NCBI GenBank assembly: GCA_030630585.1
Contig: DAOVMU010000044.1
Coordinates: forward strand, 1 to 9,818
Direction: 5' to 3'
DNA: 9,818 bases
DNA from: Candidatus Bathyarchaeota archaeon
GTDB taxonomy: Archaea > Thermoproteota > Bathyarchaeia > Bathyarchaeales > Bathycorpusculaceae
Of this stretch, positions 1 through 5,451 are shown piece after piece. Positions within the stretch are counted from its first letter, which is position 1, and every line of letters begins with the position of its first letter. The translations under genes were made by a program, and so were the position numbers. Below the pieces are notes generated by a model. That model saw only the letters and a program-made list of their open reading frames with translations. It did not search any database and was not told the origin of the DNA.

Positions 1-570
1 AGCTTCACCCAGCCATTTGGACATTATTGAGGCAGCATCCACTGATACGAAGGTGGCATCTATTTCAGTGGCAACTGGAGCCGCTAACAACGTTTGTCCA
101 CACGCCGGCGGTCCGAATAAGAGAATTCCTCGAGGCCAACCCAAGGGAAATAGGTCTGGTCTCTGAACTGGATAGACTATGGCTTCTTTTATCGCCCTCT
201 TTGCATGTTCAAGTCCAACAACTCCTTCCCATCTCACATTCGGTTTTTCTTTTACTATGAGCTCGTCATAACTAGCCTTTTCGCCTTTGGTGGTTTTTGC
301 ACTTTCAACTGTTTTGTTTGCTTCTACTGGTGATTCGATAGGTGTTGCTGTACCCTGCAATGTTTTTATTCTTTCTTGGTAGGCTATTGCTCTCTGTATG
401 TAAACTTTGTTGAGGTTGTATTTTGGATATAGTTGAACCAGTTTCAGAAGGGTTTCGATTGCCTTCTGGTACATTGTTACCGCCATACCTCTTGAACGCT
501 GCTTGTCCAAACGGATGGCTTCCAATGCATAGTTAGTTGCGGATTTTTCTAGTTCTTCTGGAGCATCCAT
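1..570 (-). CDS. cdvC: CdvC / Vps4-like AAA ATPase with N-terminal MIT domain (3' end beyond window; altered Walker A)
   Basis: The first 190 codons are visible, starting at ATG 570, 7 nt after the cdvB stop; the gene runs off the window at position 1. Residues 1-82 form a helical MIT domain (LEKSATNYALEAIRLDKQ, then MYQKAIETLLKLVQLYP and YIQRAIAYQERIKTLQG). A Thr/Glu/Lys-rich linker follows, and the AAA module begins near residue 113 (VRWEGVVGLEHAK; RPDLFPLGWPRGILLFGPP). In this family the ATPase disassembles ESCRT-III filaments at the division site, and its MIT domain binds the proline-rich motifs of CdvB proteins. The oddity is the P-loop at residues 153-160: it reads GPPACGQT where the family has GPPGCGKT, and Ala165 is replaced by Pro (LLAAPVATE). 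The Walker A lysine is therefore Gln159. Beyond the P-loop the sequence is conventional (VDAASIMSKWLGEA), which is not what a decaying gene usually shows. Walker B and the arginine fingers lie outside the window. Identity is secure; catalytic competence is not. Confidence 0.93.
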   Translation of the reverse strand, partial: MDAPEELEKSATNYALEAIRLDKQRSRGMAVTMYQKAIETLLKLVQLYPKYNLNKVYIQRAIAYQERIKTLQGTATPIESPVEANKTVESAKTTKGEKASYDELIVKEKPNVRWEGVVGLEHAKRAIKEAIVYPVQRPDLFPLGWPRGILLFGPPACGQTLLAAPVATEIDATFVSVDAASIMSKWLGEA

Positions 571-577
571 AAACTTT

Positions 578-1486
578 TCACTTTGCCCTGGTTTCAATTC
601 TTATTCTACCCTTATCCCCCAAGCTCTGAAGAGCATTTTCGATCTTACTGCATGAAGCATTCAATTTTAGTGAGCATTGTATCAAATCAACTTCTCCTTT
701 ACTTTTCTTAACATATTCCAACAGGACGTCCTCAAATGATGGTTTCTCAACTTTTAACGAGATTTCCTGAACTTCTGCTTCTCTAAAAGAAAGGAGATTT
801 TGGGAAGATACTACTTCTGTTTCAACGATTTCTTGACTCACCGTTTGCGAGCATGTTGCCGCTAACGCAACCATCTGCTTAATAGGTGTTTCCTCCGGGG
901 CTTGTAAAGCGGCGGGCGGTTCTGGGAGTTTTTCAGCTACTTTTTGTTCTAGGAAGCTTGACACTTCTTTCAGTATTTCTTCTCCACCCGGCGTCATCCT
1001 GTTTACTGGAATTATTGACTCGTCGACTGTTATCCGTGTTGAGTAAAGGGTGTCGCTTATCACGTCGTTAACTCTATTTAGTTCTGATGAAACATCTGGC
1101 AAGACTTCAAAGAGTTGTTTTGAAACGTTTTGAAGCATTCTTAATGCTGGTTTCAAGTCGATGATTATGTCGCTTAGTTCCCTTATTGTCTCAAGTCTGA
1201 GAATCACCTGTTCGATTGCTAGTTCCACATGATAAAGAAACTTTGTCAGTTTCTTAACTTCTGCTATCTCATTTGCACATATTGTAGCTCTGTCTTTGTT
1301 GTGGTTTTTTAGGGCGTAGACGCATGTTTGAAATAGAATTTTATCTCTTTTCTTTAGTCTAAAGGACACGTGTTCGATTTTGTGTTGTTGGATTCTCAGC
1401 TTTCGCATCGACTTACCAATAAGTTCATGTACTGGTGGAGGGTTTTTCTGGAAAAGTTTTCTGATTTCAGCTCCCTCCGCCCGCAA
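578..1486 (-). CDS. cdvB: CdvB, ESCRT-III-like division protein with C-terminal winged helix
   Basis: This is a 302-residue protein. The ESCRT-III core spans about residues 15-180 and aligns along its length with the first gene of the operon (KKRDKILFQTCVYALKNH against SKRDKSIFARIVDAYTKH; ANEIAEVKKL against ASELAEIRKM; LRLETIRELSDII against LRLRTVSELGDVV). A MIM2-type motif for the CdvC MIT domain is at residues 185-191 (EKLPEPP). A low-complexity linker leads to a winged-helix domain at about 249-302 (FEDVLLEYVKKSKGEVDLIQ, then KIENALQSLGDKGRIRIE). In Sulfolobus that domain is what CdvA binds. The gene sits between cdvA (9 nt upstream) and cdvC (7 nt downstream), the canonical order. The start is uncertain. 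TTG 1486 is the only standard start after the cdvA stop that keeps the whole core, but it has only a weak GAGA upstream. The next standard in-frame start is ATG 1408, which would remove the beginning of helix 1. The protein should assemble on the inner face of the membrane at mid-cell. Confidence 0.9.
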   Translation of the reverse strand: MRAEGAEIRKLFQKNPPPVHELIGKSMRKLRIQQHKIEHVSFRLKKRDKILFQTCVYALKNHNKDRATICANEIAEVKKLTKFLYHVELAIEQVILRLETIRELSDIIIDLKPALRMLQNVSKQLFEVLPDVSSELNRVNDVISDTLYSTRITVDESIIPVNRMTPGGEEILKEVSSFLEQKVAEKLPEPPAALQAPEETPIKQMVALAATCSQTVSQEIVETEVVSSQNLLSFREAEVQEISLKVEKPSFEDVLLEYVKKSKGEVDLIQCSLKLNASCSKIENALQSLGDKGRIRIETRAK

Positions 1487-1495
1487 TGTCTCAGT

Positions 1496-2251
1496 TTAAC
1501 CGCTGGCTTCGCCCACTTCTTTCACGTAGACTACTACAGGTGGCTCTGGAAGATTTGATGCCTCAGGTAGGGGAGTTAGGACCTCGTCCTGGGCTTTTGA
1601 TTTCTCTATAAGCTCCCCCTTAAATTCTTGTTCTATCTGCGGCGGTGTTTCTCCCAAAAGGATGTTCAAGAGTTCATTCTTCATAGTTTCCAAGTCGCTT
1701 TTCTTCATGTTGGTGCCTTTTAGACATTCTTGTATAATCGTGAAAGCTGCTTGGTAGGATTCATCATCGATTTTTCCTATCTCGTGTTCGATTTCAAGAT
1801 TGACTAAGGCATAGTTCAAATCCTTAATCCCTTGAGCGCATCCAGCGGTTTCCTTGTCTATTTCTTCCGTTAGGGTTTGAGCTTCGCTTTTCAGTTGGTT
1901 TAAGACACCTTCAAAGCTTTTGTGCAGATCTTCGTGTACTTCTGGTGAGATTTTGTTTTGCTCTACAAGCCTTTTCAAAGCTTGATCTTTGCGCCATATT
2001 AGCGGAATTTGATCGCAGAATGTTTTGGCTTTCGTCTTTGTTGTGGATAGAAGAATAGTTTCTGAACCTTCAACTTTTAGGCTTTCAGCAGGGTATTTTG
2101 CGAGTTTGCCGTCTCCTTGTTCGATGTAGGCGAAGTCAACTCTTCCGTTTGGGTTCACAGCGAACGATGCGACTCTGCCGATTGTGCGTCCGTATTCATC
2201 TTTTACTTGTTTTCCGATTGAGATAAAAAGGTTGGATTCTTGGGTCATCAT
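1496..2251 (-). CDS. cdvA: CdvA, PRC-barrel/coiled-coil membrane-scaffold protein for archaeal division
   Basis: This is a 251-residue protein. Residues 7-70 form a PRC-barrel-like beta domain (ISIGKQVKDEYGRTIGRVAS, AYIEQGDGKLAKYPAESL). Residues about 85-200 are charged and helical, probably a coiled coil (KDQALKRLVEQNKIS, GVLNQLKSEAQTLTEEIDKE). The tail at 234-248 is LPEPPVVVYVKEVGE. In Sulfolobus the CdvA C-terminus carries the ESCRT-III-binding peptide that adds a beta strand to the CdvB winged helix, and the tail here has the right position and beta character. CdvA is thought to mark the division plane on DNA and membrane and to recruit CdvB. The start is ATG 2251, followed directly by a second ATG at 2248. 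A GGAG at 2259-2262 lies 7 nt upstream of the first, so I prefer 2251. It is 24 nt downstream of the preceding ESCRT-III gene and 9 nt upstream of cdvB, so co-transcription is likely. Confidence 0.9.
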   Translation of the reverse strand: MMTQESNLFISIGKQVKDEYGRTIGRVASFAVNPNGRVDFAYIEQGDGKLAKYPAESLKVEGSETILLSTTKTKAKTFCDQIPLIWRKDQALKRLVEQNKISPEVHEDLHKSFEGVLNQLKSEAQTLTEEIDKETAGCAQGIKDLNYALVNLEIEHEIGKIDDESYQAAFTIIQECLKGTNMKKSDLETMKNELLNILLGETPPQIEQEFKGELIEKSKAQDEVLTPLPEASNLPEPPVVVYVKEVGEASG

Positions 2252-2275
2252 TAGTCGTCTCCAACGTGCTTTGGC

Positions 2276-2938
2276 TTAAGATGTTTCAGTAGGGGATTTC
2301 TCGCCTAAGGGCAAAGAAGGGATTCCCGCTGGCAGTTCTGGGAATTTTTCTTTGATTTTCTGTTCTGCGACGGCTGATGCTTCTGTAAGAATTTTCTGGG
2401 CGTCTTCATTGGTGGCTTCAAAGTTCATCATAAGTCCTCCGCCTTGTCCAGCTTCCATTATTATTCCACTCAGCATATCGCCTATTTGCCCTAGCTCCCT
2501 TTCCGCTTCTGGAAATATGTTGGCCATCCCTGATTTAACCGCTCTCAAAACGCTTACAGCTGGGCCTAGTGTTGAGACTACATCTCCAAGCTCTGACACT
2601 GTTCGCAATCTTAACGATATTTGCTCGAGAGCGAGCCTTGCATGCATGATCATTCTTTCCATTTTTCTGATTTCAGCTAATTCACTAGCGAAAACGTTAG
2701 CCCTTGCCATGTCATGTTTTGTATAAGCGTCTACGATTCTTGCAAATATGGACTTGTCCCTCTTGCTGAACCTGTCATTGGCTTGATCGAGCTTCTGTGT
2801 TTGTAGGTCCAAGCGTCTAATAGCCAGGTCAAGTCTTGGCTTTAATGGACCTGGCGGCTTCACTGCCCCCTTAATACGCTCCGTTAGGGGTTGCTCACTG
2901 CGTCTATCTTCCCATCTTTTAGCAAATCTTTCTGACAA
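2276..2938 (-). CDS. CdvB paralogue, ESCRT-III-like protein without winged helix (CdvB1/B2 type)
   Basis: This is a 220-residue protein when started at TTG 2938. The N-terminus (SERFAKRWEDRRSEQPLTER) and helices 1-5 fill residues about 1-165: PLKPRLDLAIRRLDLQTQKL, KRDKSIFARIVDAY, ASELAEIRKMERMIMHARLA, LRLRTVSELGDVVSTLGPA and AERELGQIGDML. The tail holds a MIM2-like proline motif (KFPELPAGIPSLPLG, about 198-212) and ends there, without the winged helix seen in CdvB. In Sulfolobus such paralogues (CdvB1, B2, B3) join filaments nucleated by CdvB and drive constriction. I expect recruitment through ESCRT-III contacts rather than directly by CdvA. An ATG 24 codons upstream is in frame, but the added segment is hydrophobic and Cys-rich and unlike ESCRT-III. 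TTG 2938 instead has GGAGGT exactly 7 nt upstream. It is the first gene of the division operon, and I cannot tell which Sulfolobus paralogue it matches. Confidence 0.88.
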   Translation of the reverse strand: MSERFAKRWEDRRSEQPLTERIKGAVKPPGPLKPRLDLAIRRLDLQTQKLDQANDRFSKRDKSIFARIVDAYTKHDMARANVFASELAEIRKMERMIMHARLALEQISLRLRTVSELGDVVSTLGPAVSVLRAVKSGMANIFPEAERELGQIGDMLSGIIMEAGQGGGLMMNFEATNEDAQKILTEASAVAEQKIKEKFPELPAGIPSLPLGEKSPTETS

Positions 2939-2945
2939 ATTAAAT

Positions 2946-2951
2946 ACCTCC
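2946..2951 (-). promoter_or_regulatory. Shine-Dalgarno GGAGGT deciding a TTG start
   Basis: GGAGGT lies on the minus strand with 7 nt (ATTTAAT) before TTG 2938. It is a full match to the archaeal 16S anti-SD. It fixes the start of the ESCRT-III paralogue 72 nt inside the longest open frame, whose own first ATG (3010) has no such site. Confidence 0.8.
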
Positions 2952-2974
2952 GAACATGAAACTACGCTTAAACA

Positions 2975-2983
2975 AATATTATA
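2975..2983 (-). promoter_or_regulatory. Possible TATA box of the cdv operon
   Basis: Minus-strand TATAATATT lies in an AT-rich stretch ahead of the first cdv gene. Archaeal transcription starts about 25 nt downstream of the TATA centre, which gives a start near 2954. That is just in front of the GGAGGT site and implies a short leader of about 16 nt before TTG 2938. The geometry is good, but the match to the usual TTTATATA core is partial, and no convincing BRE is evident. Confidence 0.4.
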
Positions 2984-3062
2984 CATTGTTAACATGCTGA
3001 AAACATTCACAGATATACCTAGGACAATACACGCTTCTAAAAACCGTTTTGAGCTTTAATTC

Positions 3063-3097
3063 TACAGTGAAAAGAAGTGCTTGCCGCTTTCACTGTA
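3063..3097. repeat. Perfect 10-bp inverted repeat in the divergent cdv intergenic region
   Basis: TACAGTGAAA (3063-3072) and TTTCACTGTA (3088-3097) are exact reverse complements separated by 15 nt. They lie between the minus-strand cdv operon and the plus-strand small membrane protein gene. The position suits a binding site for a dimeric regulator shared by both directions. The 25-bp centre-to-centre spacing would place the half-sites on roughly similar faces of the helix. No T-tract follows it on either strand, which argues against a terminator. Confidence 0.6.
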
Positions 3098-3154
3098 ATA
3101 GACAAAAACGTGTAAGTCACACTAAAAAGGGGCTTAGAACCCTAATGTAAGCAA

Positions 3155-3160
3155 AGGTGA
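3155..3160 (+). promoter_or_regulatory. Shine-Dalgarno AGGTGA for the small membrane protein
   Basis: AGGTGA ends 5 nt before ATG 3166. It contains the alternative GTG 3157 start, so it selects the ATG and sets the protein at 72 rather than 75 residues. Confidence 0.65.
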
Positions 3161-3165
3161 AGAAA

Positions 3166-3384
3166 ATGAGTGAAAGATTAAAGGTTTTCGGGATAGTAGC
3201 GCTCTTAGGATTCATGGCGGGAGTTATAGCTGACCTGACCGCGGAACATGTAATTCCATGGCTCGAAACAGTATTACCAATATTTCTTAACACAAGATAC
3301 ATCCTGTCAGGATTTGCAGGAGCCTGTTTGACACTAGGCTTAATAAGCGTATGGGCATACGTGACAGGACCATCAGAACCATAG
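3166..3384 (+). CDS. Small hypothetical membrane protein with two predicted membrane segments
   Basis: I do not recognise the family. From ATG 3166 the protein has 72 residues. A basic N-terminus (MSERLKVFG) leads into a first hydrophobic segment at about 6-24 (VFGIVALLGFMAGVIADL). A short stretch with charges and a Pro-Trp follows (TAEHVIPWLETVLPIF), and a second hydrophobic segment lies at about 45-66 (YILSGFAGACLTLGLISVWAY). It ends in a short polar tail. A GTG 9 nt upstream is in frame, but it lies inside the ribosome-binding site AGGTGA (3155-3160), which is 5 nt before ATG 3166, so the ATG is the better start. It is divergent from the cdv operon and shares its 227-nt regulatory region. 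That raises, but does not prove, a link to division or membrane remodelling. Confidence 0.78.
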   Translation: MSERLKVFGIVALLGFMAGVIADLTAEHVIPWLETVLPIFLNTRYILSGFAGACLTLGLISVWAYVTGPSEP

Positions 3385-3432
3385 CAAACCTCTCTTCACA
3401 CACCTCTTATTTTCACATTCTTAGTTGAAGCT

Positions 3433-3618
3433 CTACCACTCAGAGTATTCCTGACTTGAAGAAGCGACAATCACACTTTTGATCATTGTTCTTGATTTCC
3501 TCATCGTCCAAGTATTTAGGTAATCACACAAGTTATCCGCGTTCCCGGAAGTTCTTACTTCGTCTGTTCCAGAAACACACTTAAATCTCACTTCAATAGT
3601 CGTATCCTCTATTCGCAT
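3433..3618 (-). CDS. Possible small protein of 61 residues overlapping the radical SAM gene end
   Basis: I do not recognise the family, and this is a candidate rather than a firm gene. ATG 3618 lies inside the last codons of the radical SAM gene (10-nt overlap, ATGCGAATAG) and has GGAG 7 nt upstream, an arrangement typical of translational coupling. The product alternates apparent strand and helix (TTIEVRFKCVSGTDEVRTSG, then ADNLCDYLNTW, then TMIKSVIVASS). This resembles a small alpha/beta domain more than random translation. It contains two Cys and no membrane segment. It would be the distal gene of a two-gene operon, and otherwise the 220 nt up to 3384 would be empty. The alternative is that it is a chance open frame in the 3' untranslated region. 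Confidence 0.5.
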   Translation of the reverse strand: MRIEDTTIEVRFKCVSGTDEVRTSGNADNLCDYLNTWTMRKSRTMIKSVIVASSSQEYSEW

Positions 3619-5183
3619 TCATTAACTCCGGCCATGCTCCAAATCGAGTCTTTAACGGTTTTTCCGTGTTTTGCTCCGTAGTACAGACCTGTGAAAAATC
3701 CGGCTGACGGAAGTAAGAATTTCGTAATAAAACTGCAAAGAAAAGGATTGCGAATTCGGAACTCAAGAAAGGATGAGCGCCAAATACGAACGTTGTATTG
3801 CCAGCATCTTGTAAAAACCTCCCACCTTAGCTTGGAAACGGAATCCAATTCAGCTCCACGTTCTTTGTTTAAAAGGCAACCTTCTAAAGGAACAAAAAGT
3901 AATGGAACATAAAAAGCCATGTATTCCTTAAGGTTATCAATCAGCTCAAGCGTCGCTATTACATCGTCTTCAGTTTCGTCCGGCAGACCTACTATCAACG
4001 TAGCAAGCGGACACCAAACGTTATCGTTTAAAATTCCAAACGCTTGAGAGACAACTTCTCCCCAATCTTCAGGTTTGAAGGGAAGTGGTTTCCCCACCAT
4101 ACATTTTCGCATAAGACGGGCACTCCCAGTTTCTATTCCAGTTTCAGCCGTCACAATCGGTTTCCCGTGGTAACCAAACCAGTTATGTTCGATTAATATT
4201 TCTGACGCTTCCTTAACCATACCAGGATCGCAAACAACCGGAGCCAAGGACATGTGAGACGGTTGAATCGCCTTCACTCCTGAAGTTGACGCAACGCTTC
4301 TAAGCAATTTCAAAACTGCACCTTTATCTGGAATGAAGCCGTTATTTTTGGCACCATATAGGAAAACGTCTTCGGTGCCGAGAGTTATCATATCAGATCC
4401 CCCTTTGACGTTGACCTCCACCTCTTCCAAAATTTTCTCTAATGGAAAGTTCCTTCTTTTTTGCATTGTGGGTGTGCAAAACTGACAGTTTCGACCGCAA
4501 CCTCTTGAGATTTCAACGCATCCATAAATCGACGCATGTTTTATCGTAGGTATATCTTCATCCTTTGGGCTTACGTTAGCATGAACTACTCGAGGAAGAC
4601 TTTCGCCTTTTGCAGCTTTGGCGAAGAGCTTGCCTAAGACAGTTTCACTTTCTCCAGTCACTACACAGTCGATTTCATAAGATTGTGTTACGTTCTGGTT
4701 TTCAAGCTGCCATGCCCCAGCACCACCAACAATAATTGTTGGTTTGTATCTTTGGAAGCTTTCATGTTCCATCAACTTTCTAAACTCTATCGCGTTCATT
4801 GGTTCTCCACCGCCAATCAGCGAAGAATATGTCTTGCTGACATATCCCATTCCCAAGGGATCCATACTTGATATGCCAACAACCCTTGTGTTTGAACCAA
4901 TAAAGGACTCGAGATTGTAGGGATGCACCACGGCTATGTCTGATTCATCAAATCCGTCTTCCAGAAGAACTGCCTCAACTTTTCTGAGGCCATAGGGCGC
5001 ATACTTTACGGTTCCATCATAATTGTTTTCTACTGGTGGATACAAATGCTTTCTTACAAGCCGTAAAGGTATTGGCCCCTTACCAAAACCTGCTACAAAA
5101 GCGATGAAAGAGTTTTTGAAAAAATCACTCATCTCCGTCGCTGAAGCTGTTAGAACAACTTCTACACCTTGCTTACTTGTCAT
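3609..5183 (-). CDS. B12-binding-domain radical SAM enzyme, substrate unknown
   Basis: This is a 524-residue protein. The N-terminal part (about 40-200) resembles the Rossmann-like B12-binding domain that precedes many radical SAM cores (VVGISSMDPLGMG, PTIIVGGAGAWQ, IDCVVTGESETVLG). No DxHxxG motif is visible, so any cobalamin would lack the classical histidine ligand. The radical SAM core starts at about 215 with the cluster motif C229-x3-C233-x2-C236 (SRGCGRNCQFC). It continues through MITLGTEDVFLYG, a glycine-rich ETGIETGSARLMRKCM and LIVGLPDETEDDV. The C-terminus (about 470-505) is unusual, with hydrophobic patches (FLCSFITKFLLPSAGFFTGL) suggesting membrane association or a greasy substrate. 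Relatives in archaea methylate or join unactivated carbons, including in lipid and cofactor synthesis, but I cannot assign a reaction. ATG 5183 has AAGG about 8 nt upstream. It is transcribed toward the small membrane gene and probably co-transcribed with the 61-residue frame. Confidence 0.85.
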   Translation of the reverse strand: MTSKQGVEVVLTASATEMSDFFKNSFIAFVAGFGKGPIPLRLVRKHLYPPVENNYDGTVKYAPYGLRKVEAVLLEDGFDESDIAVVHPYNLESFIGSNTRVVGISSMDPLGMGYVSKTYSSLIGGGEPMNAIEFRKLMEHESFQRYKPTIIVGGAGAWQLENQNVTQSYEIDCVVTGESETVLGKLFAKAAKGESLPRVVHANVSPKDEDIPTIKHASIYGCVEISRGCGRNCQFCTPTMQKRRNFPLEKILEEVEVNVKGGSDMITLGTEDVFLYGAKNNGFIPDKGAVLKLLRSVASTSGVKAIQPSHMSLAPVVCDPGMVKEASEILIEHNWFGYHGKPIVTAETGIETGSARLMRKCMVGKPLPFKPEDWGEVVSQAFGILNDNVWCPLATLIVGLPDETEDDVIATLELIDNLKEYMAFYVPLLFVPLEGCLLNKERGAELDSVSKLRWEVFTRCWQYNVRIWRSSFLEFRIRNPFLCSFITKFLLPSAGFFTGLYYGAKHGKTVKDSIWSMAGVNECE

Positions 5184-5260
5184 GATTTTCCTTCCGTAGC
5201 TGAATTCTCTATGTCTTTGTCAAAGACGAACATGGTTATAGCGTATTGTACTCTAAGACC

Positions 5261-5270
5261 TTATAAAAAA
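5261..5270. promoter_or_regulatory. TATA-like element, possibly bidirectional
   Basis: TTATAAAAAA on the plus strand (TTTTTTATAA on the minus) lies between the divergent radical SAM gene and the 40-codon plus-strand frame. In the plus direction it predicts a start near 5292 and a 37-nt leader to ATG 5329. In the minus direction it predicts a start near 5238 and a leader of about 55 nt to ATG 5183. Either or both are possible. Confidence 0.4.
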
Positions 5271-5328
5271 TCTTGCTCACTTCTCAATCTTAAGTCTTCA
5301 CGTTTCTAGAAAGTGAGGAGGCAAATCC

Positions 5329-5451
5329 ATGGTTTATTTCATAGGTTTGGGAATTGTACACACTGGTTTTATGTTATCGTTGGTTTTTTTCGCTGTAAAT
5401 ACCTTGGAGCTCTTTTCTCAGGGTTTTTCTCCAAGGCAACGTTCTGGCTAG
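5329..5451 (+). CDS. Candidate 40-residue single-span membrane peptide
   Basis: ATG 5329 is preceded by GTGAGGAGG with GGAGG at 5317-5321 and 7 nt spacing, among the strongest ribosome-binding sites in the window. The frame encodes 40 residues and ends in TAG at 5449-5451. Residues 3-23 form one hydrophobic span (YFIGLGIVHTGFMLSLVFF), followed by AVNTLELFSQGF and a basic tail SPRQRSG. The product is reminiscent of small membrane subunits or regulatory peptides, but I do not recognise it. A TATA-like element lies about 60 nt upstream. The last third of the frame contains an 8-bp inverted repeat (5402-5436), so a structured RNA in place of a protein is the main alternative. Confidence 0.5.
   Translation: MVYFIGLGIVHTGFMLSLVFFAVNTLELFSQGFSPRQRSG
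5402..5436 (+). repeat. 8-bp inverted repeat within the 40-codon frame
   Basis: CCTTGGAG (5402-5409) and CTCCAAGG (5429-5436) are perfect complements with a 19-nt pyrimidine-rich loop. No T-run follows the right arm directly, so an intrinsic terminator is unlikely. It could fold in the transcript. Confidence 0.45.

Noticed and set aside
2352..2726. Plus-strand open frame of 124 codons opposite the ESCRT-III paralogue.
   Set aside because: The minus-strand product is clearly ESCRT-III; this frame is its complement with no independent support.
2939..3010. Upstream ATG 3010 extension of the first ESCRT-III gene (24 extra residues).
   Set aside because: The extension is hydrophobic and Cys-rich, unlike ESCRT-III N-termini, it covers the likely TATA box, and it lacks a ribosome-binding site. 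TTG 2938 has GGAGGT at ideal spacing.
3110..3122. Short inverted repeat GTGT-AAGTC-ACAC near the small membrane gene.
   Set aside because: Four-base arms are expected by chance at this scale.
3385..3432. Pyrimidine-rich stretch after the small membrane gene as a terminator.
   Set aside because: T-runs are short and interrupted (longest is four), with no stem-loop; not enough to call.
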